Shown piece after piece: positions 8,107 to 16,316 of a stretch of 64,000 bases of DNA. The stretch is taken from the NCBI GenBank assembly GCA_934154785.1, contig CAKPGL010000001.1, forward strand, positions 186,001 to 250,000, read 5' to 3'. Below the pieces are notes generated by a model, which was not told where the DNA came from, made no database searches, and worked only from the letters and a program-made list of their open reading frames with translations. Position 1 is the first letter of the stretch, and every line of letters starts with the position of its first letter. The DNA is from an uncultured Bacilli bacterium. GTDB taxonomy: Bacteria > Bacillota_I > Bacilli_A > RF39 > UBA660. Position numbers and translations under genes: made by a program.

Positions 8107-9435
8107 ATGAGAAAATTTGTAGCAATCGTAGTAGGGAAACTATTTTCAATAGTAGGTAAAATAATGCATCGTGGTTCATCTTATCCAGGATATATGGCAT
8201 TAAGAATAGATAAAAATTTACTTAGTAAGTTTACTTTACCAGAGATATCGATTGTAGTTACTGGTAGTTCTGGTAAAACATCAACTTCTTTTACAATTGC
8301 CCATATCTTAGAAGAAAATGGTTATACAGTAGCGCATAATAAAGATGGTGCTAATCTTGCAAATGGTCTTGCCACTTTGTTAGTTTCTAATAGTAATTTG
8401 AGAGGTAAGATAAAAAAAGATGCTTTTATCATGGAAATGGATGAAAGATATACAAAAAAACTATTACCTTTGATAAAACCTAAATATTTGGTAATTTGTA
8501 ATATAACTAGGGACCAACCACCAAGACAAGGTCATTTTGATTACGTAGTTAATATTATTAAAGAAGGTATTACCGATAATATGCATTTAGTTTTAAATGG
8601 TGATGATCCTTTGTCTAGTAAGTTTGCACTTAATCATAAAGGACCAGTTACATATTTTGGATTATGTAAATGTAAGGAATCTTTTGATGCGTTAACTTCT
8701 AATTGTTTAGATATGGTTTATTGTCCTTTGTGTTATCATAAATTAGACTACGATTTTGTGTCATTTGGCGATATTGGTTCATTTCATTGTAGTAATTGTG
8801 ACTTTAAAACATCTAAACTAGATTATCAAGTAACTAATATTGATGATAATGAGCTAACTATTAATAACAAGTATTTGTTTAAATCTAAAACTAACCAATT
8901 ATATACTTTTTATAATTACATAGCGGCATATTCAGTAACTAATTTAATTGGAGTAAATCCTGAAGACATAATAAAAGCTATGGAAAATATTGAATTTCAT
9001 GAAAAAAGATATTCATATTTTGAATATGATAACCGTGAAGGATATATATTAAGTGGTAAAAATGAAAATGCTCCAAGTTATAATCAAGCCATAAATTTTG
9101 TTAGTCGTAAAGATGAAGATAAAACTATAATATTTGGCTTTGAATATATTAGTTTAAGATATCCTTATCAAGATATATCTTGGCTATATGATATAGATTT
9201 TGAATTAATTAATAATATTAAAAGCGTTATTTGTATTGGTCCTTTTGCATGGGATATTGCTACTAGAATATATTTATCTGGGGTAGATAAAGATAAAATT
9301 ATTATTGTTAATGAAGTAGATGAAGTTTATGATAAATTAAAAGATACTACTGGCAATATTTACGCCATATTAAATTTAGGTACTGATAAAAAATTTATTA
9401 ATATTTTAGAAAAAAATAATGTTAAAGTAGATTAG
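8107..9435 (+). CDS. murT: MurT-like Mur ligase family protein
   Basis: 442 residues, close to S. aureus MurT. The N-terminal and central Mur ligase domains carry the P-loop TGSSGKT (52-58) and the EMDE and NITRDQ segments. An inserted Cys4 zinc ribbon (CPLC about 206-209 and CSNC about 228-231) and the C-terminal MurT domain (DUF1727) follow. MurT with GatD amidates the D-Glu of lipid II. Some conserved MurT segments differ: RDQPPRQGHFD replaces the usual RDQ-DR-GE stretch, and the loop before DISWLYDIDFE is altered. The start was placed at 8107 since GTG at 8098 is part of the SD. It lies nine bases before the GatD-like gene, which is itself degenerate. Confidence 0.85.
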   Translation: MRKFVAIVVGKLFSIVGKIMHRGSSYPGYMALRIDKNLLSKFTLPEISIVVTGSSGKTSTSFTIAHILEENGYTVAHNKDGANLANGLATLLVSNSNLRGKIKKDAFIMEMDERYTKKLLPLIKPKYLVICNITRDQPPRQGHFDYVVNIIKEGITDNMHLVLNGDDPLSSKFALNHKGPVTYFGLCKCKESFDALTSNCLDMVYCPLCYHKLDYDFVSFGDIGSFHCSNCDFKTSKLDYQVTNIDDNELTINNKYLFKSKTNQLYTFYNYIAAYSVTNLIGVNPEDIIKAMENIEFHEKRYSYFEYDNREGYILSGKNENAPSYNQAINFVSRKDEDKTIIFGFEYISLRYPYQDISWLYDIDFELINNIKSVICIGPFAWDIATRIYLSGVDKDKIIIVNEVDEVYDKLKDTTGNIYAILNLGTDKKFINILEKNNVKVD

Positions 9436-9444
9436 GGGTGAAAT

Positions 9445-10167
9445 ATGAAAGTTATAATAGCGCATTTATACTATGATTTACTTAATTTATATGGAGAAAA
9501 TGGGAATATAAAGGCTTTAGTAAAGTATTTAGAAAACCAAGATATAGATGTAGAAATAAAAAAAATAACAGTTTTTGAAGAGTTGGATTTTTCTAAATAC
9601 GATTTTGTTTATCTAGGTTCTGGTACTGAAGAAAATCAATTAATAGCGTTATCACATTTGATAAAATATAAAAAACAAGTTAAAGAGTTTATTGAAAATA
9701 ATGGTTTTTTATTAGCAACAGGTAATTCATTAGAACTTTTTGGAAAATATATTGTGAATTTAGATAAAAAGAAAAATAAGGCTCTAGGATTATTTTCTTA
9801 TTACTCTGAATTGGTATCAAATAGAATTATATGTGAATCTATAATGCAAGATTCTACTGTAGATTCACCTTTAATAGGTTTTCAAAATCGTGGTAGTATA
9901 ACTAAGAATATTTCTGAGTATTGGCTAAGTACTATTAAAAATTTTAAACCTGAGAATAATACTGATTTAAATGAAGGAATACATTATAAAAACTTTTATG
10001 GTACTTATTTGTTGGGGCCATTATTAGTTAGAAATCCTGAATTTTTAAAAGTGATAGGTAATAAATTAATAAAGTCAAAACAAGAAGATTTTGAATTAAA
10101 AGAAGTAGATTTTTCATTAGAAAAGAAAGCTTATGAAATAAATAAAAAAAGATATCAAAATAAATAA
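9445..10167 (+). CDS. gatD: GatD-like glutamine amidotransferase homologue lacking catalytic Cys and His
   Basis: 240 residues with the class I glutaminase fold of GatD (LYGENGNIKALVKYL at the start, GTYLLGPLLVRNPEF at the end). In S. aureus GatD the nucleophile Cys94 sits in a CGGYQ-LG context; here the aligned segment is ATGNSLELFGKY, with Gly93 in place of Cys. The catalytic His189 of YLHGP is Leu190 here (YLLGP). The GGGQ-type segment is GSGTEENQ. So glutaminase activity is not expected. It still sits directly behind murT in one operon, suggesting a structural partner or a changed reaction (for example free ammonia). The fold assignment is firm; the functional change is inference. Confidence 0.82.
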   Translation: MKVIIAHLYYDLLNLYGENGNIKALVKYLENQDIDVEIKKITVFEELDFSKYDFVYLGSGTEENQLIALSHLIKYKKQVKEFIENNGFLLATGNSLELFGKYIVNLDKKKNKALGLFSYYSELVSNRIICESIMQDSTVDSPLIGFQNRGSITKNISEYWLSTIKNFKPENNTDLNEGIHYKNFYGTYLLGPLLVRNPEFLKVIGNKLIKSKQEDFELKEVDFSLEKKAYEINKKRYQNK

Positions 10168-10176
10168 CTTTATATT

Positions 10177-10210
10177 AAAAGGCAAAAAATGTTTCTTTTT
10201 TGCCTTTTTT
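10177..10210 (+). terminator. Terminator of murT-gatD operon
   Basis: AAAGGCAAAAA/TTTTTGCCTTT 11-pair stem, loop ATGTTTC, and a T run. A TATAAT (10215-10220) for the next gene follows directly. Confidence 0.88.
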
Positions 10211-10249
10211 TTGTTATAATCAACTTATAGAGTAAAAAGGAGGTTCACT

Positions 10250-10522
10250 ATGAATGATGATGATATGATTGAAATTATTGATGACATAGATAGCGCTCCT
10301 TCACAACAACCGAATGGAGTAGTAATGGATGTTGAAAAAAAAGTATCGGATGTTAAGTACGATCCAATTGAACCTGAAAAAGAAAAAATAGAAATAGTTG
10401 ATGATATTGAACCATCCAAAAATAAATCTGGTTTGGCTTTAGTAATTGTGTTATTTGTGTTATTGATTTTATTTATTATTTTCTTACCAAAAATAACTGA
10501 AATATTTAATAGCTTATTTTAA
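10250..10522 (+). CDS. Small acidic membrane protein, unknown
   Basis: 90 residues with strong SD AAAGGAGG. The N-terminal 60 residues are acidic and probably disordered, with a repeated motif (IEIIDDID near residue 5 and IEIVDDIE near 47). A single C-terminal membrane helix (about 62-82, ALVIVLFVLLILFIIFL) makes it tail-anchored, with the acidic part in the cytoplasm. I do not recognise a family. It ends at a terminator shared with the convergent RNHCP gene. Confidence 0.7.
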   Translation: MNDDDMIEIIDDIDSAPSQQPNGVVMDVEKKVSDVKYDPIEPEKEKIEIVDDIEPSKNKSGLALVIVLFVLLILFIIFLPKITEIFNSLF

Positions 10523-10548
10523 AATCCCTATTTCTAGGGATTTTTTGA
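10523..10548. terminator. Bidirectional terminator
   Basis: AATCCCTA/TAGGGATT stem with TTTC loop and A/T tracts on both sides; the stop codon of the minus-strand RNHCP gene lies inside it. Confidence 0.85.
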
Positions 10549-10836
10549 TAGCTCAATAATTAAGTCCATATTATCGTCATTAGCAATAATATTTTTATGA
10601 ATTTCTTTACATTTGTCACATTTGTAAATTATTTTAAAAGTATTCTTAAATTTTTCTATTTTTTCGGGCACTAATAATCCTTGACAATCATTCATTCTAT
10701 CGCCAGGATTTATATCAACATGTTTGGAATACAAACAATTAGGACAATGATCCCTTGAAGTATAAGAAAGAGGTTCAACTTTTTTTCCACAGTTTTCACA
10801 AATAAATTCTTCATTCCTAACAGTAAATCTTTTCAA
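10534..10836 (-). CDS. RNHCP-domain zinc-binding protein
   Basis: About 100 residues. The family signature appears as RDHCPNCLYSKHVDINPGDR, preceded by CENCGKK and followed by CDKCKE, giving several Cys pairs for zinc. The role of RNHCP proteins is not established. A TTG start at 10836 is preferred: the minus strand reads TATAAT, 6 bases, GGTGA, then TTG six bases later; the in-frame ATG at 10842 and GTG at 10845 overlap that SD. The -35 is TAGACA (10876-10881). Confidence 0.8.
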   Translation of the reverse strand: MKRFTVRNEEFICENCGKKVEPLSYTSRDHCPNCLYSKHVDINPGDRMNDCQGLLVPEKIEKFKNTFKIIYKCDKCKEIHKNIIANDDNMDLIIELSKNP

Positions 10837-10881
10837 ATACATCACCGATTACATTATAGCAATCCTATAAAGTTTTGTCTA

Positions 10882-11391
10882 TTATTTTTTTAAATAACCA
10901 TTTTGTACAAATTTAGTTTCATTAACTACGATAAATGCTTTTTCATCAATACTTTTAACTATATCTTTTAAGTGATCAAAATTTTTATTATTAATTTCAA
11001 TGAATAACATATATTTTCCTTTATTGTCTTGACCTTTAACATCAATTACTGATACAGCGTATCCTTCTTTACGTAGAGTATTTATCATCTTGCTATCTTT
11101 ATCTTCTGTAATTACTTGTACACCTAAATTACCGTTAATAAATTTATTTGATAAAATACCACCAATGTATGTACCAGTAGAGAATCCTCCTGCATACGAT
11201 AATGTTATCCAAAAACCATTACTATCAGTATTTAAAGCTTCTCTAACTATTAAAAACCATACTGTTATTTCAATAAATCCAATTAAACTCGCTATTAAAT
11301 TTTGTCCTTTAACAGAAAATATAGTCCTGATTGTTCCTAATGATACATCAATTATTCTAACTATAAATATTTTTATACATAATAATAACAT
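10882..11391 (-). CDS. UPF0316 family membrane protein (DUF2179/DUF5698, YebE-like)
   Basis: 169 residues: three N-terminal membrane helices (LLLCIKIFIVRIIDVSLGTIR start, then GFIEITVWFLIVREAL and AGGFSTGTYIGGIL), and a soluble ACT-like C-terminal domain (about 90-165, GVQVITEDKDSKMINTLRKEGYAVSVIDVKG). Both match UPF0316/YebE proteins of Bacilli, whose function is unknown. It is transcribed away from the next plus-strand gene. Confidence 0.85.
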   Translation of the reverse strand: MLLLCIKIFIVRIIDVSLGTIRTIFSVKGQNLIASLIGFIEITVWFLIVREALNTDSNGFWITLSYAGGFSTGTYIGGILSNKFINGNLGVQVITEDKDSKMINTLRKEGYAVSVIDVKGQDNKGKYMLFIEINNKNFDHLKDIVKSIDEKAFIVVNETKFVQNGYLKK

Positions 11392-11467
11392 ATAATCACC
11401 ATTAATATGATGTTAAATATTTCGTAATTTATACTAAAATAATTAATAAGATTTAATAGGTGATATT

Positions 11468-11698
11468 ATGCCCTTTTTATCCTTTTTATGTTGTTTCTCT
11501 ATTGGCTTTGGATTTCTTTTAATAGGAAGTATTTATATAATAAGCTATCTTAATTTGTTGACTATTGGGTATAATTTTATAGAATATGTGAAATATATAA
11601 GTGTTAGACCAGAATGTTTAATTACATTATTAGGTATAATTATAATATATATATCAATAACAATGTTTGGAGGACATAAAAATGAATTATATTTATGA
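11468..11698 (+). CDS. Small two-helix membrane protein, unknown
   Basis: 76 residues, two membrane helices (about 5-28 and 52-68), start supported by AGGTGAT six bases upstream and a preceding TAAGAT -10. Its end overlaps the next gene by 17 bases, so they form an operon with translational coupling. No family recognised. Confidence 0.6.
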   Translation: MPFLSFLCCFSIGFGFLLIGSIYIISYLNLLTIGYNFIEYVKYISVRPECLITLLGIIIIYISITMFGGHKNELYL

Positions 11699-12323
11699 CA
11701 TTCTTTTAAATTTACAAAAAGAAGATTTTGATTTTTATGATTGGAATATTGACGATAGAATTACCCACATTAGAAAAATACCATTAATTAAAACAAATTT
11801 TGATTGTATGTATAAAATACTAAACTATGATTTTTCAGTTAGTGAAGAGTTTATTAAAAAAATAATTAATAGAACGGAAGTTTTTTCTAATAAAAATATT
11901 AAAATTATTAAAAATTTATGCCTATTTAGTGATGGAAAAGATGTTATAGCTGTTAAATTTACCAATACTGGAAAAAAAGATAAAACTAGTAGATTATTAT
12001 TAGATGAAAAAGAAGAAGTTTTGGATGTGGCAAATAATATTGAAGAAACTAAAATAGATATAACTTTTAATAAAGAGTTACTAAATAATAGATTTAAAAC
12101 TCGTACAGAGAAAAATATATATGACTATATTCAAAGAGAGATGAATTTAAAAAACTATGAAAAACTTAAATATACTTATTTTGAATGTTTTAGCATTGAT
12201 GAAACGGATTATAAGAAAATTGTTGATAAATTAAACTTAGTACTTAATAACAGCTGGGACAATTATTATAAAAAAATATATAATATTTTAAAATTAAGTT
12301 CTATGAATAAAAGTAAAAATTAA
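11682..12323 (+). CDS. Conserved cytoplasmic protein, unknown
   Basis: 213 residues, soluble, strongly charged. Start at 11682 follows GGAGG by eight bases. It opens MNYIYDILLNLQKEDFDFYDW, a pattern I associate with a conserved Firmicutes family of unknown function, though I cannot name it with confidence. No catalytic motif, signal peptide or membrane helix is seen. It is followed by a terminator. Confidence 0.6.
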   Translation: MNYIYDILLNLQKEDFDFYDWNIDDRITHIRKIPLIKTNFDCMYKILNYDFSVSEEFIKKIINRTEVFSNKNIKIIKNLCLFSDGKDVIAVKFTNTGKKDKTSRLLLDEKEEVLDVANNIEETKIDITFNKELLNNRFKTRTEKNIYDYIQREMNLKNYEKLKYTYFECFSIDETDYKKIVDKLNLVLNNSWDNYYKKIYNILKLSSMNKSKN

Positions 12324-12326
12324 AAA

Positions 12327-12356
12327 AATTAGTTATTTTTAGTAACTAGTTTTTTA
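12327..12356 (+). terminator. Terminator
   Basis: AATTAGTTA/TAACTAGTT nine-pair stem with one G-T pair, followed by six T. Confidence 0.75.
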
Positions 12357-12401
12357 TTGAAAAATTAAATAATTAATGTTAAAATTATACTAGGTGATCC
12401 T
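12357..12401 (+). promoter_or_regulatory. Promoter of prepilin operon with SD at transcript start
   Basis: TTGAAA (12357-12362), 17 bases, TAAAAT (12380-12385), 6 bases, AGGTG (12392-12396), ATG 12402. Confidence 0.7.
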
Positions 12402-13151
12402 ATGAGAAAAAATAATGGTTTTACTTTAATTGAATTAATAGCGGTAATAGCCTTAATAGCGTTACTTAGTTTAGTAATTATTCCTTCTATCATAGGATTA
12501 GTTAATAAAAATAAACCTAAGTTAGATAGTGCTACTAAAGAATTAATATACTCCGCAACTGGAGAATATTTAGATGCTAATCAAACTAAGTATATTAAAG
12601 CAGATGGTGCAGTATATTGTATAACTTTTAAAACTTTAATAGATAATAATTTTTTAGAAGAAAACTTAGTAGATATTACAACTGGGGAAAAATATGATCA
12701 AAATTTAATTGTAAAAAGTAGTTATAATGGTTATAAATATAATTATGAAATATTAAATAGTGGTGCAAATTGTACAGAAAAACTGCCTGATACAACTAAT
12801 CCTTATATAAGTATTGGTACATTAACGTACACTAAGTATGGTGGTGTTACTAAAACAAAAATGTATTCTAACATTGAATACACTATGGAAGTCCCAGTTA
12901 CAACTAATAAAATAAAGAATGGTGAATCACTAATATTGAAAGTACGTAGAGGATCTAATTATGTTAATTATTTTACAATTACTGGTGGTGTGGTAAATTC
13001 TAATAAAACCACATTTGAAGTAAAAGTTCCCAAAACTGCCAAAATAGGTGAGTATGTAATAGAAGTATCTAGTGAAAAAACAAAAGTTGATAAAGCTACT
13101 AAAAACTTTAAAATTTATATAAATCCAATTATATTATTTATGGGAGATTAG
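12402..13151 (+). CDS. Type IV prepilin-like secreted protein
   Basis: 249 residues. The N-terminus MRKNNGFTLIELIAVIALIALLS-type segment is a class III signal: GFTLIEL with Glu at +5 of the mature protein, then the hydrophobic pilin helix. The rest is beta-rich with an extended C-terminal domain (about 130-240) resembling an immunoglobulin-like surface module (KIGEYVIEVSSEKTKV). No prepilin peptidase or pilus ATPase lies nearby; instead a signal peptidase I follows five bases after it. First gene of an operon with two secreted Cys-containing paralogs. The pilin-type N-terminus is clear; whether it forms filaments is unknown. Confidence 0.8.
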   Translation: MRKNNGFTLIELIAVIALIALLSLVIIPSIIGLVNKNKPKLDSATKELIYSATGEYLDANQTKYIKADGAVYCITFKTLIDNNFLEENLVDITTGEKYDQNLIVKSSYNGYKYNYEILNSGANCTEKLPDTTNPYISIGTLTYTKYGGVTKTKMYSNIEYTMEVPVTTNKIKNGESLILKVRRGSNYVNYFTITGGVVNSNKTTFEVKVPKTAKIGEYVIEVSSEKTKVDKATKNFKIYINPIILFMGD

Positions 13152-13155
13152 CAGA

Positions 13156-13632
13156 ATGAAATTAAATAAAAAAGAACTAATAATATTTATTGTAACCGTG
13201 GCACTTATAATTGGTGGCTATTATGGTACTAAATGTTATATAAGTAATAGATATGACTATTATGTTGTTGAAGGAGAATCAATGCTTCCTAATATACAAA
13301 ATAATCAAGAAGTAAAAGTAGATAAATATAAAAAAATATCTAGATATGATATTGTTGTTATAGATGTGGGAAATCATGAAATAATAAAACGAGTAATTGG
13401 TTTACCTGGTGATACATTAAAGTTCACTAAAGATGATAAATTATATATAAATGATGAAGAAATAGCATATCCATTTGAAATAATAGGTAAAACTAGAATT
13501 ATAGATGAAGAAATAACACTCGACTATCAATTTTACTATGTTTTAGGTGATAACAGGGATAATGCTTATGATTCTAGAACATTTGGTAAAGTTAGTAAAA
13601 GCCAGATAGTCGGTGTGGTTGTAAATAAATAG
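13156..13632 (+). CDS. lepB: Signal peptidase I
   Basis: 158 residues, one N-terminal membrane anchor (about 8-28), Gram-positive SipS-type length. Catalytic Ser42 in VEGESMLPN and Lys78 in IIKRVIGLPGD; box E is YYVLGDNRDNAYDSRTFG. It removes Sec signal peptides at the outer membrane face. The position between a prepilin-like gene and two secreted paralogs suggests a dedicated peptidase for this operon rather than the general enzyme (inference). Confidence 0.93.
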   Translation: MKLNKKELIIFIVTVALIIGGYYGTKCYISNRYDYYVVEGESMLPNIQNNQEVKVDKYKKISRYDIVVIDVGNHEIIKRVIGLPGDTLKFTKDDKLYINDEEIAYPFEIIGKTRIIDEEITLDYQFYYVLGDNRDNAYDSRTFGKVSKSQIVGVVVNK

Positions 13633-13644
13633 GAGGGATCGATT

Positions 13645-14196
13645 ATGAAAAAGATTTTATATGGAATAATAGTTTTATTAGGAATAGGATTTATATCTAC
13701 CAATTTTATTGTAGATAATAGCACTGTAGATCATAAGATTGTTAAGGCTGGAGGTACAGCTTGTAAGTGGATTTCAGATACAGGTTATGGAACTGGTCCA
13801 ATTTATTATTCTTGTGATAATACTACAGAAAATTTCCTATATGAATGTGTTTCTATATTCAAATGTGATTCTTCATTAGAGGGAGAAGTGTTAAAAAGTG
13901 GTGTTATATATAATGATGACAGGACTTTACTCAATGGTAAAAGAAGCACAAGAAAAAAAGCTAATAACAACACAGATGACTATACATTTGAAAATGGTAT
14001 AGTTACAGTATACCAACCTTGGTCGACAGGTAATGGAACAAAAGAATATCCAAACTCAAAATATGTTTTGGTTCCAAGTTACGCTTTCAAGGATGCAAAT
14101 GCATATACTGATGTTATTGGAAGTTCTTCTTCAACCAGAACACTACGTAGTGATCTTTTACCATCCCAATATACCTGTGTATGTGCAGAGTATTAG
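13645..14196 (+). CDS. Secreted Cys-containing protein, copy 1
   Basis: 183 residues. N-terminal signal or anchor (MKKILYGIIVLLGIGFIST), then VDHKIVKAGGTACKW, a variable middle, and the end TCVCAEY. The second copy (14234) shares both ends but little of the middle. The AGG before TACKW resembles a double-glycine cleavage site, and the CxC tail recalls Bacteroidota NVEALA-type secreted proteins; these are analogies only. Strong SD GGAGGGAT. No known domain. It probably depends on the neighbouring signal peptidase. Confidence 0.75.
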   Translation: MKKILYGIIVLLGIGFISTNFIVDNSTVDHKIVKAGGTACKWISDTGYGTGPIYYSCDNTTENFLYECVSIFKCDSSLEGEVLKSGVIYNDDRTLLNGKRSTRKKANNNTDDYTFENGIVTVYQPWSTGNGTKEYPNSKYVLVPSYAFKDANAYTDVIGSSSSTRTLRSDLLPSQYTCVCAEY

Positions 14197-14205
14197 GAGT
14201 AAATA

Positions 14206-14229
14206 ATGTTAATTAATAGAATGGATTGA
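14206..14229 (+). pseudogene. Remnant of the start of the small acidic gene
   Basis: After copy 1 the bases AGGAGTAAATAATGTTAATT repeat the ribosome site and first codons of the gene at 14858, then stop after seven codons (TGA at 14227-14229). This shows that the duplicated unit once included the downstream gene. Confidence 0.55.
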
Positions 14230-14233
14230 TATT

Positions 14234-14848
14234 ATGAAAAAGACTTTATATGTAATAGGAGTTTTATTAGGAATAGTATTTATATCTACCAATTTTATTG
14301 TAGATACTAACAATGTAGATCATAAGACTGTTAAGGCTGGTGGCACAGCTTGTAGATGGGTAAGCGAATCAGGGTATGGAGTTGGTCCACATTATGTTAA
14401 ATCTACAACTTGTAATTCATCTGGGACATGCGACTCTAGTGATACAAATATTTTAGATAATTTTATTGATTTATTACCTTGTAGTGTAAGTAATTCTGAT
14501 GACACTAAAGATGGAAAAAAGTTATATAATTCAGACAATTCATTATTTGCTGGATACATTAGATTTTCTAATCATGTATTTAGTTCATCAACGCATTCTA
14601 TTTTTTTGAAGGTTACTAATGGTGTAATTTCAAATGTTAAGAGTTATACTAACAGTTCAATTTATAAGTATGATTATTCAAGTAATACATTAGTAAATAT
14701 ATCAAATCCTAATTTCTTTGCGTATTATAATATTTCTTTGGGTCCTGTTTTGAATAATCATAATTATAGTGATACATATAATGAATATCCAACAGATATC
14801 AATGGCGATGGTGAGTGGACATTTACCTGTGTTTGTGCAGAGTACTAG
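14234..14848 (+). CDS. Secreted Cys-containing protein, copy 2
   Basis: 204 residues, tandem paralog of the gene at 13645: MKKTLYVIGVLLGIVFIST signal, VDHKTVKAGGTACRW, end TCVCAEY. The middle has extra Cys (STTCNSSGTCDSS) and is not alignable by eye with copy 1. DNA of the first 120 and last 40 bases is nearly identical between copies, whereas the centre is not, which suggests diversification or cassette exchange between conserved ends. The upstream bases also resemble those of copy 1. Function unknown. Confidence 0.75.
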   Translation: MKKTLYVIGVLLGIVFISTNFIVDTNNVDHKTVKAGGTACRWVSESGYGVGPHYVKSTTCNSSGTCDSSDTNILDNFIDLLPCSVSNSDDTKDGKKLYNSDNSLFAGYIRFSNHVFSSSTHSIFLKVTNGVISNVKSYTNSSIYKYDYSSNTLVNISNPNFFAYYNISLGPVLNNHNYSDTYNEYPTDINGDGEWTFTCVCAEY

Positions 14849-14857
14849 GAGTAAATA

Positions 14858-15127
14858 ATGTTAATAAATGGAAAGGAATATGATGTAGATAGTCTAGTAA
14901 AAGAAAATGTTACAGATAATTATGTTATGTACAATGGTATGTATTTATCAGATAGTCAAATTAGTATTTTAAATAATAATGGCTTTGACTATAAAAAATA
15001 TAAAAATATTAAAGAATTAATGTTTGATATAGATGAATACTTATATAATGAATCAGATAATATAGAACTGGAAAAAGTATTAGAAGAATTATCAGAATAT
15101 GATTATTATCATAATACAAACAAATAA
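14858..15127 (+). CDS. Small acidic cytoplasmic protein of the prepilin operon
   Basis: 89 residues, acidic, no signal or membrane helix: MLINGKEYDVDSLVKEN followed by helical charged stretches rich in Asp, Glu and Tyr. AGGAG SD ten bases after the stop of copy 2. Last gene of the operon. It could be a chaperone or immunity-type partner for the secreted paralogs because its start was duplicated with them; this is inference from context only. Confidence 0.65.
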   Translation: MLINGKEYDVDSLVKENVTDNYVMYNGMYLSDSQISILNNNGFDYKKYKNIKELMFDIDEYLYNESDNIELEKVLEELSEYDYYHNTNK

Positions 15128-15153
15128 AAATATGCTTCTTGGGCATATTTTTT
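15128..15153. terminator. Bidirectional terminator
   Basis: AAATATGC/GCATATTT stem with 7-base loop, T run on the plus strand and a matching run on the minus strand, between convergent genes. Confidence 0.85.
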
Positions 15154-16128
15154 CTATTTAAATTGATTACAATAAACTTTATATTCTTTATTTAAATCTG
15201 TATCTTTAAAATCTATATTATACTTTTCACGTAAATTAATTAAAGATTTATAAAATAAGTTTTCATCGCTATCCATTAAATCCTGAGCTAATTTTTCCCT
15301 AATATTATCTTTTTCATTTTCAAGTGTATCCTTATCTTTTTGTTCCAATCTAAAGATAATGGTATAACCAAAATCAGTTGTAATATATTCTTTAGAGTAG
15401 GTATTATCCTTTAGTTCTTTTAATGCATTCATGTATTTACTATCTATAGTTGAGTTCCAACTTTGATATCCTAAATTAGCATAATTAATTTTATCTTTAT
15501 ATTCATCTACAATATCATCATAAGTAGAACCATTATTAAGTTTATCAAGTATCTCTTTTACTAAATCTTCCGCATTTTCCTCTGTTGTTTTTATAGCAAT
15601 ATAGTTAGTGTTAATAGCACCATATACACTTTTTTTATAATAATTATTTATTTCTTTATCAGTTATTTGCCCTTTAGCGTATTCTTCATAATAAAGATTT
15701 CTTAAATAGTCAGTAGTTAAATAATTTTTAAAATCTTCTTTTGATGTAAAACCATTAGAAGTTAAAAAATCTTCTTCGGTATAATTATAATAAGATTTAT
15801 AGGCATTTAAATAGTATTCTAATGTATCTTCTATTTCATTATTCATATCATCAGTAATAGTATACATTGTACTTAATATTTCACTATCTAAGGTATTTAA
15901 TAGTGTTGTAATTGAATGTTCTTCTTTCATATCTTCATATAACTTATTTGCAGTAATTGTAGAAGTATCAGTAGTTACAACTATTTCTTCACCATTCTCT
16001 AATTTAGCAATTCTTTCTGGATAAAAAGATAGTGTAATAAGTGTCCCGATACCTATACCTATAATACCAGAATATATTATTTTTTTATTTATACTAATTA
16101 ATGTTTTTATATCTTTATTTTTCTTCAT
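15154..16128 (-). CDS. prsA: PrsA-like peptidyl-prolyl isomerase / foldase
   Basis: 324 residues. One N-terminal membrane helix (about 17-35), a SurA_N-like helical region, and a parvulin-like domain (about 170-265; NTNYIAIKTTEENAEDLVKEILDKLNNG, then NLGYQSW and TDFGYTIIFRLEQ). It should fold secreted proteins outside the membrane. Normal PrsA is a lipoprotein; here no lipobox Cys follows the helix, so it is anchored by an uncleaved signal. The parvulin part is short and divergent, so isomerase activity is uncertain. SD AAAGAGGGA on the minus strand. Monocistronic. Confidence 0.78.
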   Translation of the reverse strand: MKKNKDIKTLISINKKIIYSGIIGIGIGTLITLSFYPERIAKLENGEEIVVTTDTSTITANKLYEDMKEEHSITTLLNTLDSEILSTMYTITDDMNNEIEDTLEYYLNAYKSYYNYTEEDFLTSNGFTSKEDFKNYLTTDYLRNLYYEEYAKGQITDKEINNYYKKSVYGAINTNYIAIKTTEENAEDLVKEILDKLNNGSTYDDIVDEYKDKINYANLGYQSWNSTIDSKYMNALKELKDNTYSKEYITTDFGYTIIFRLEQKDKDTLENEKDNIREKLAQDLMDSDENLFYKSLINLREKYNIDFKDTDLNKEYKVYCNQFK

Positions 16129-16316
16129 AGTTCCCTCTTTCCTAATTAATTATATTTACTATTTATGAAAAAATAATGAAGATTATATGAAAAAAATTAT
16201 ATAATTATTGACCCTAATATAATAAGTAAATATTTTATTTAAAATTTAATTTAAAACACTTTTAGTTTAAATTTATTAATGTTATAATTATTGTAGTTAA
16301 TATAGAGGTTAGTGTT

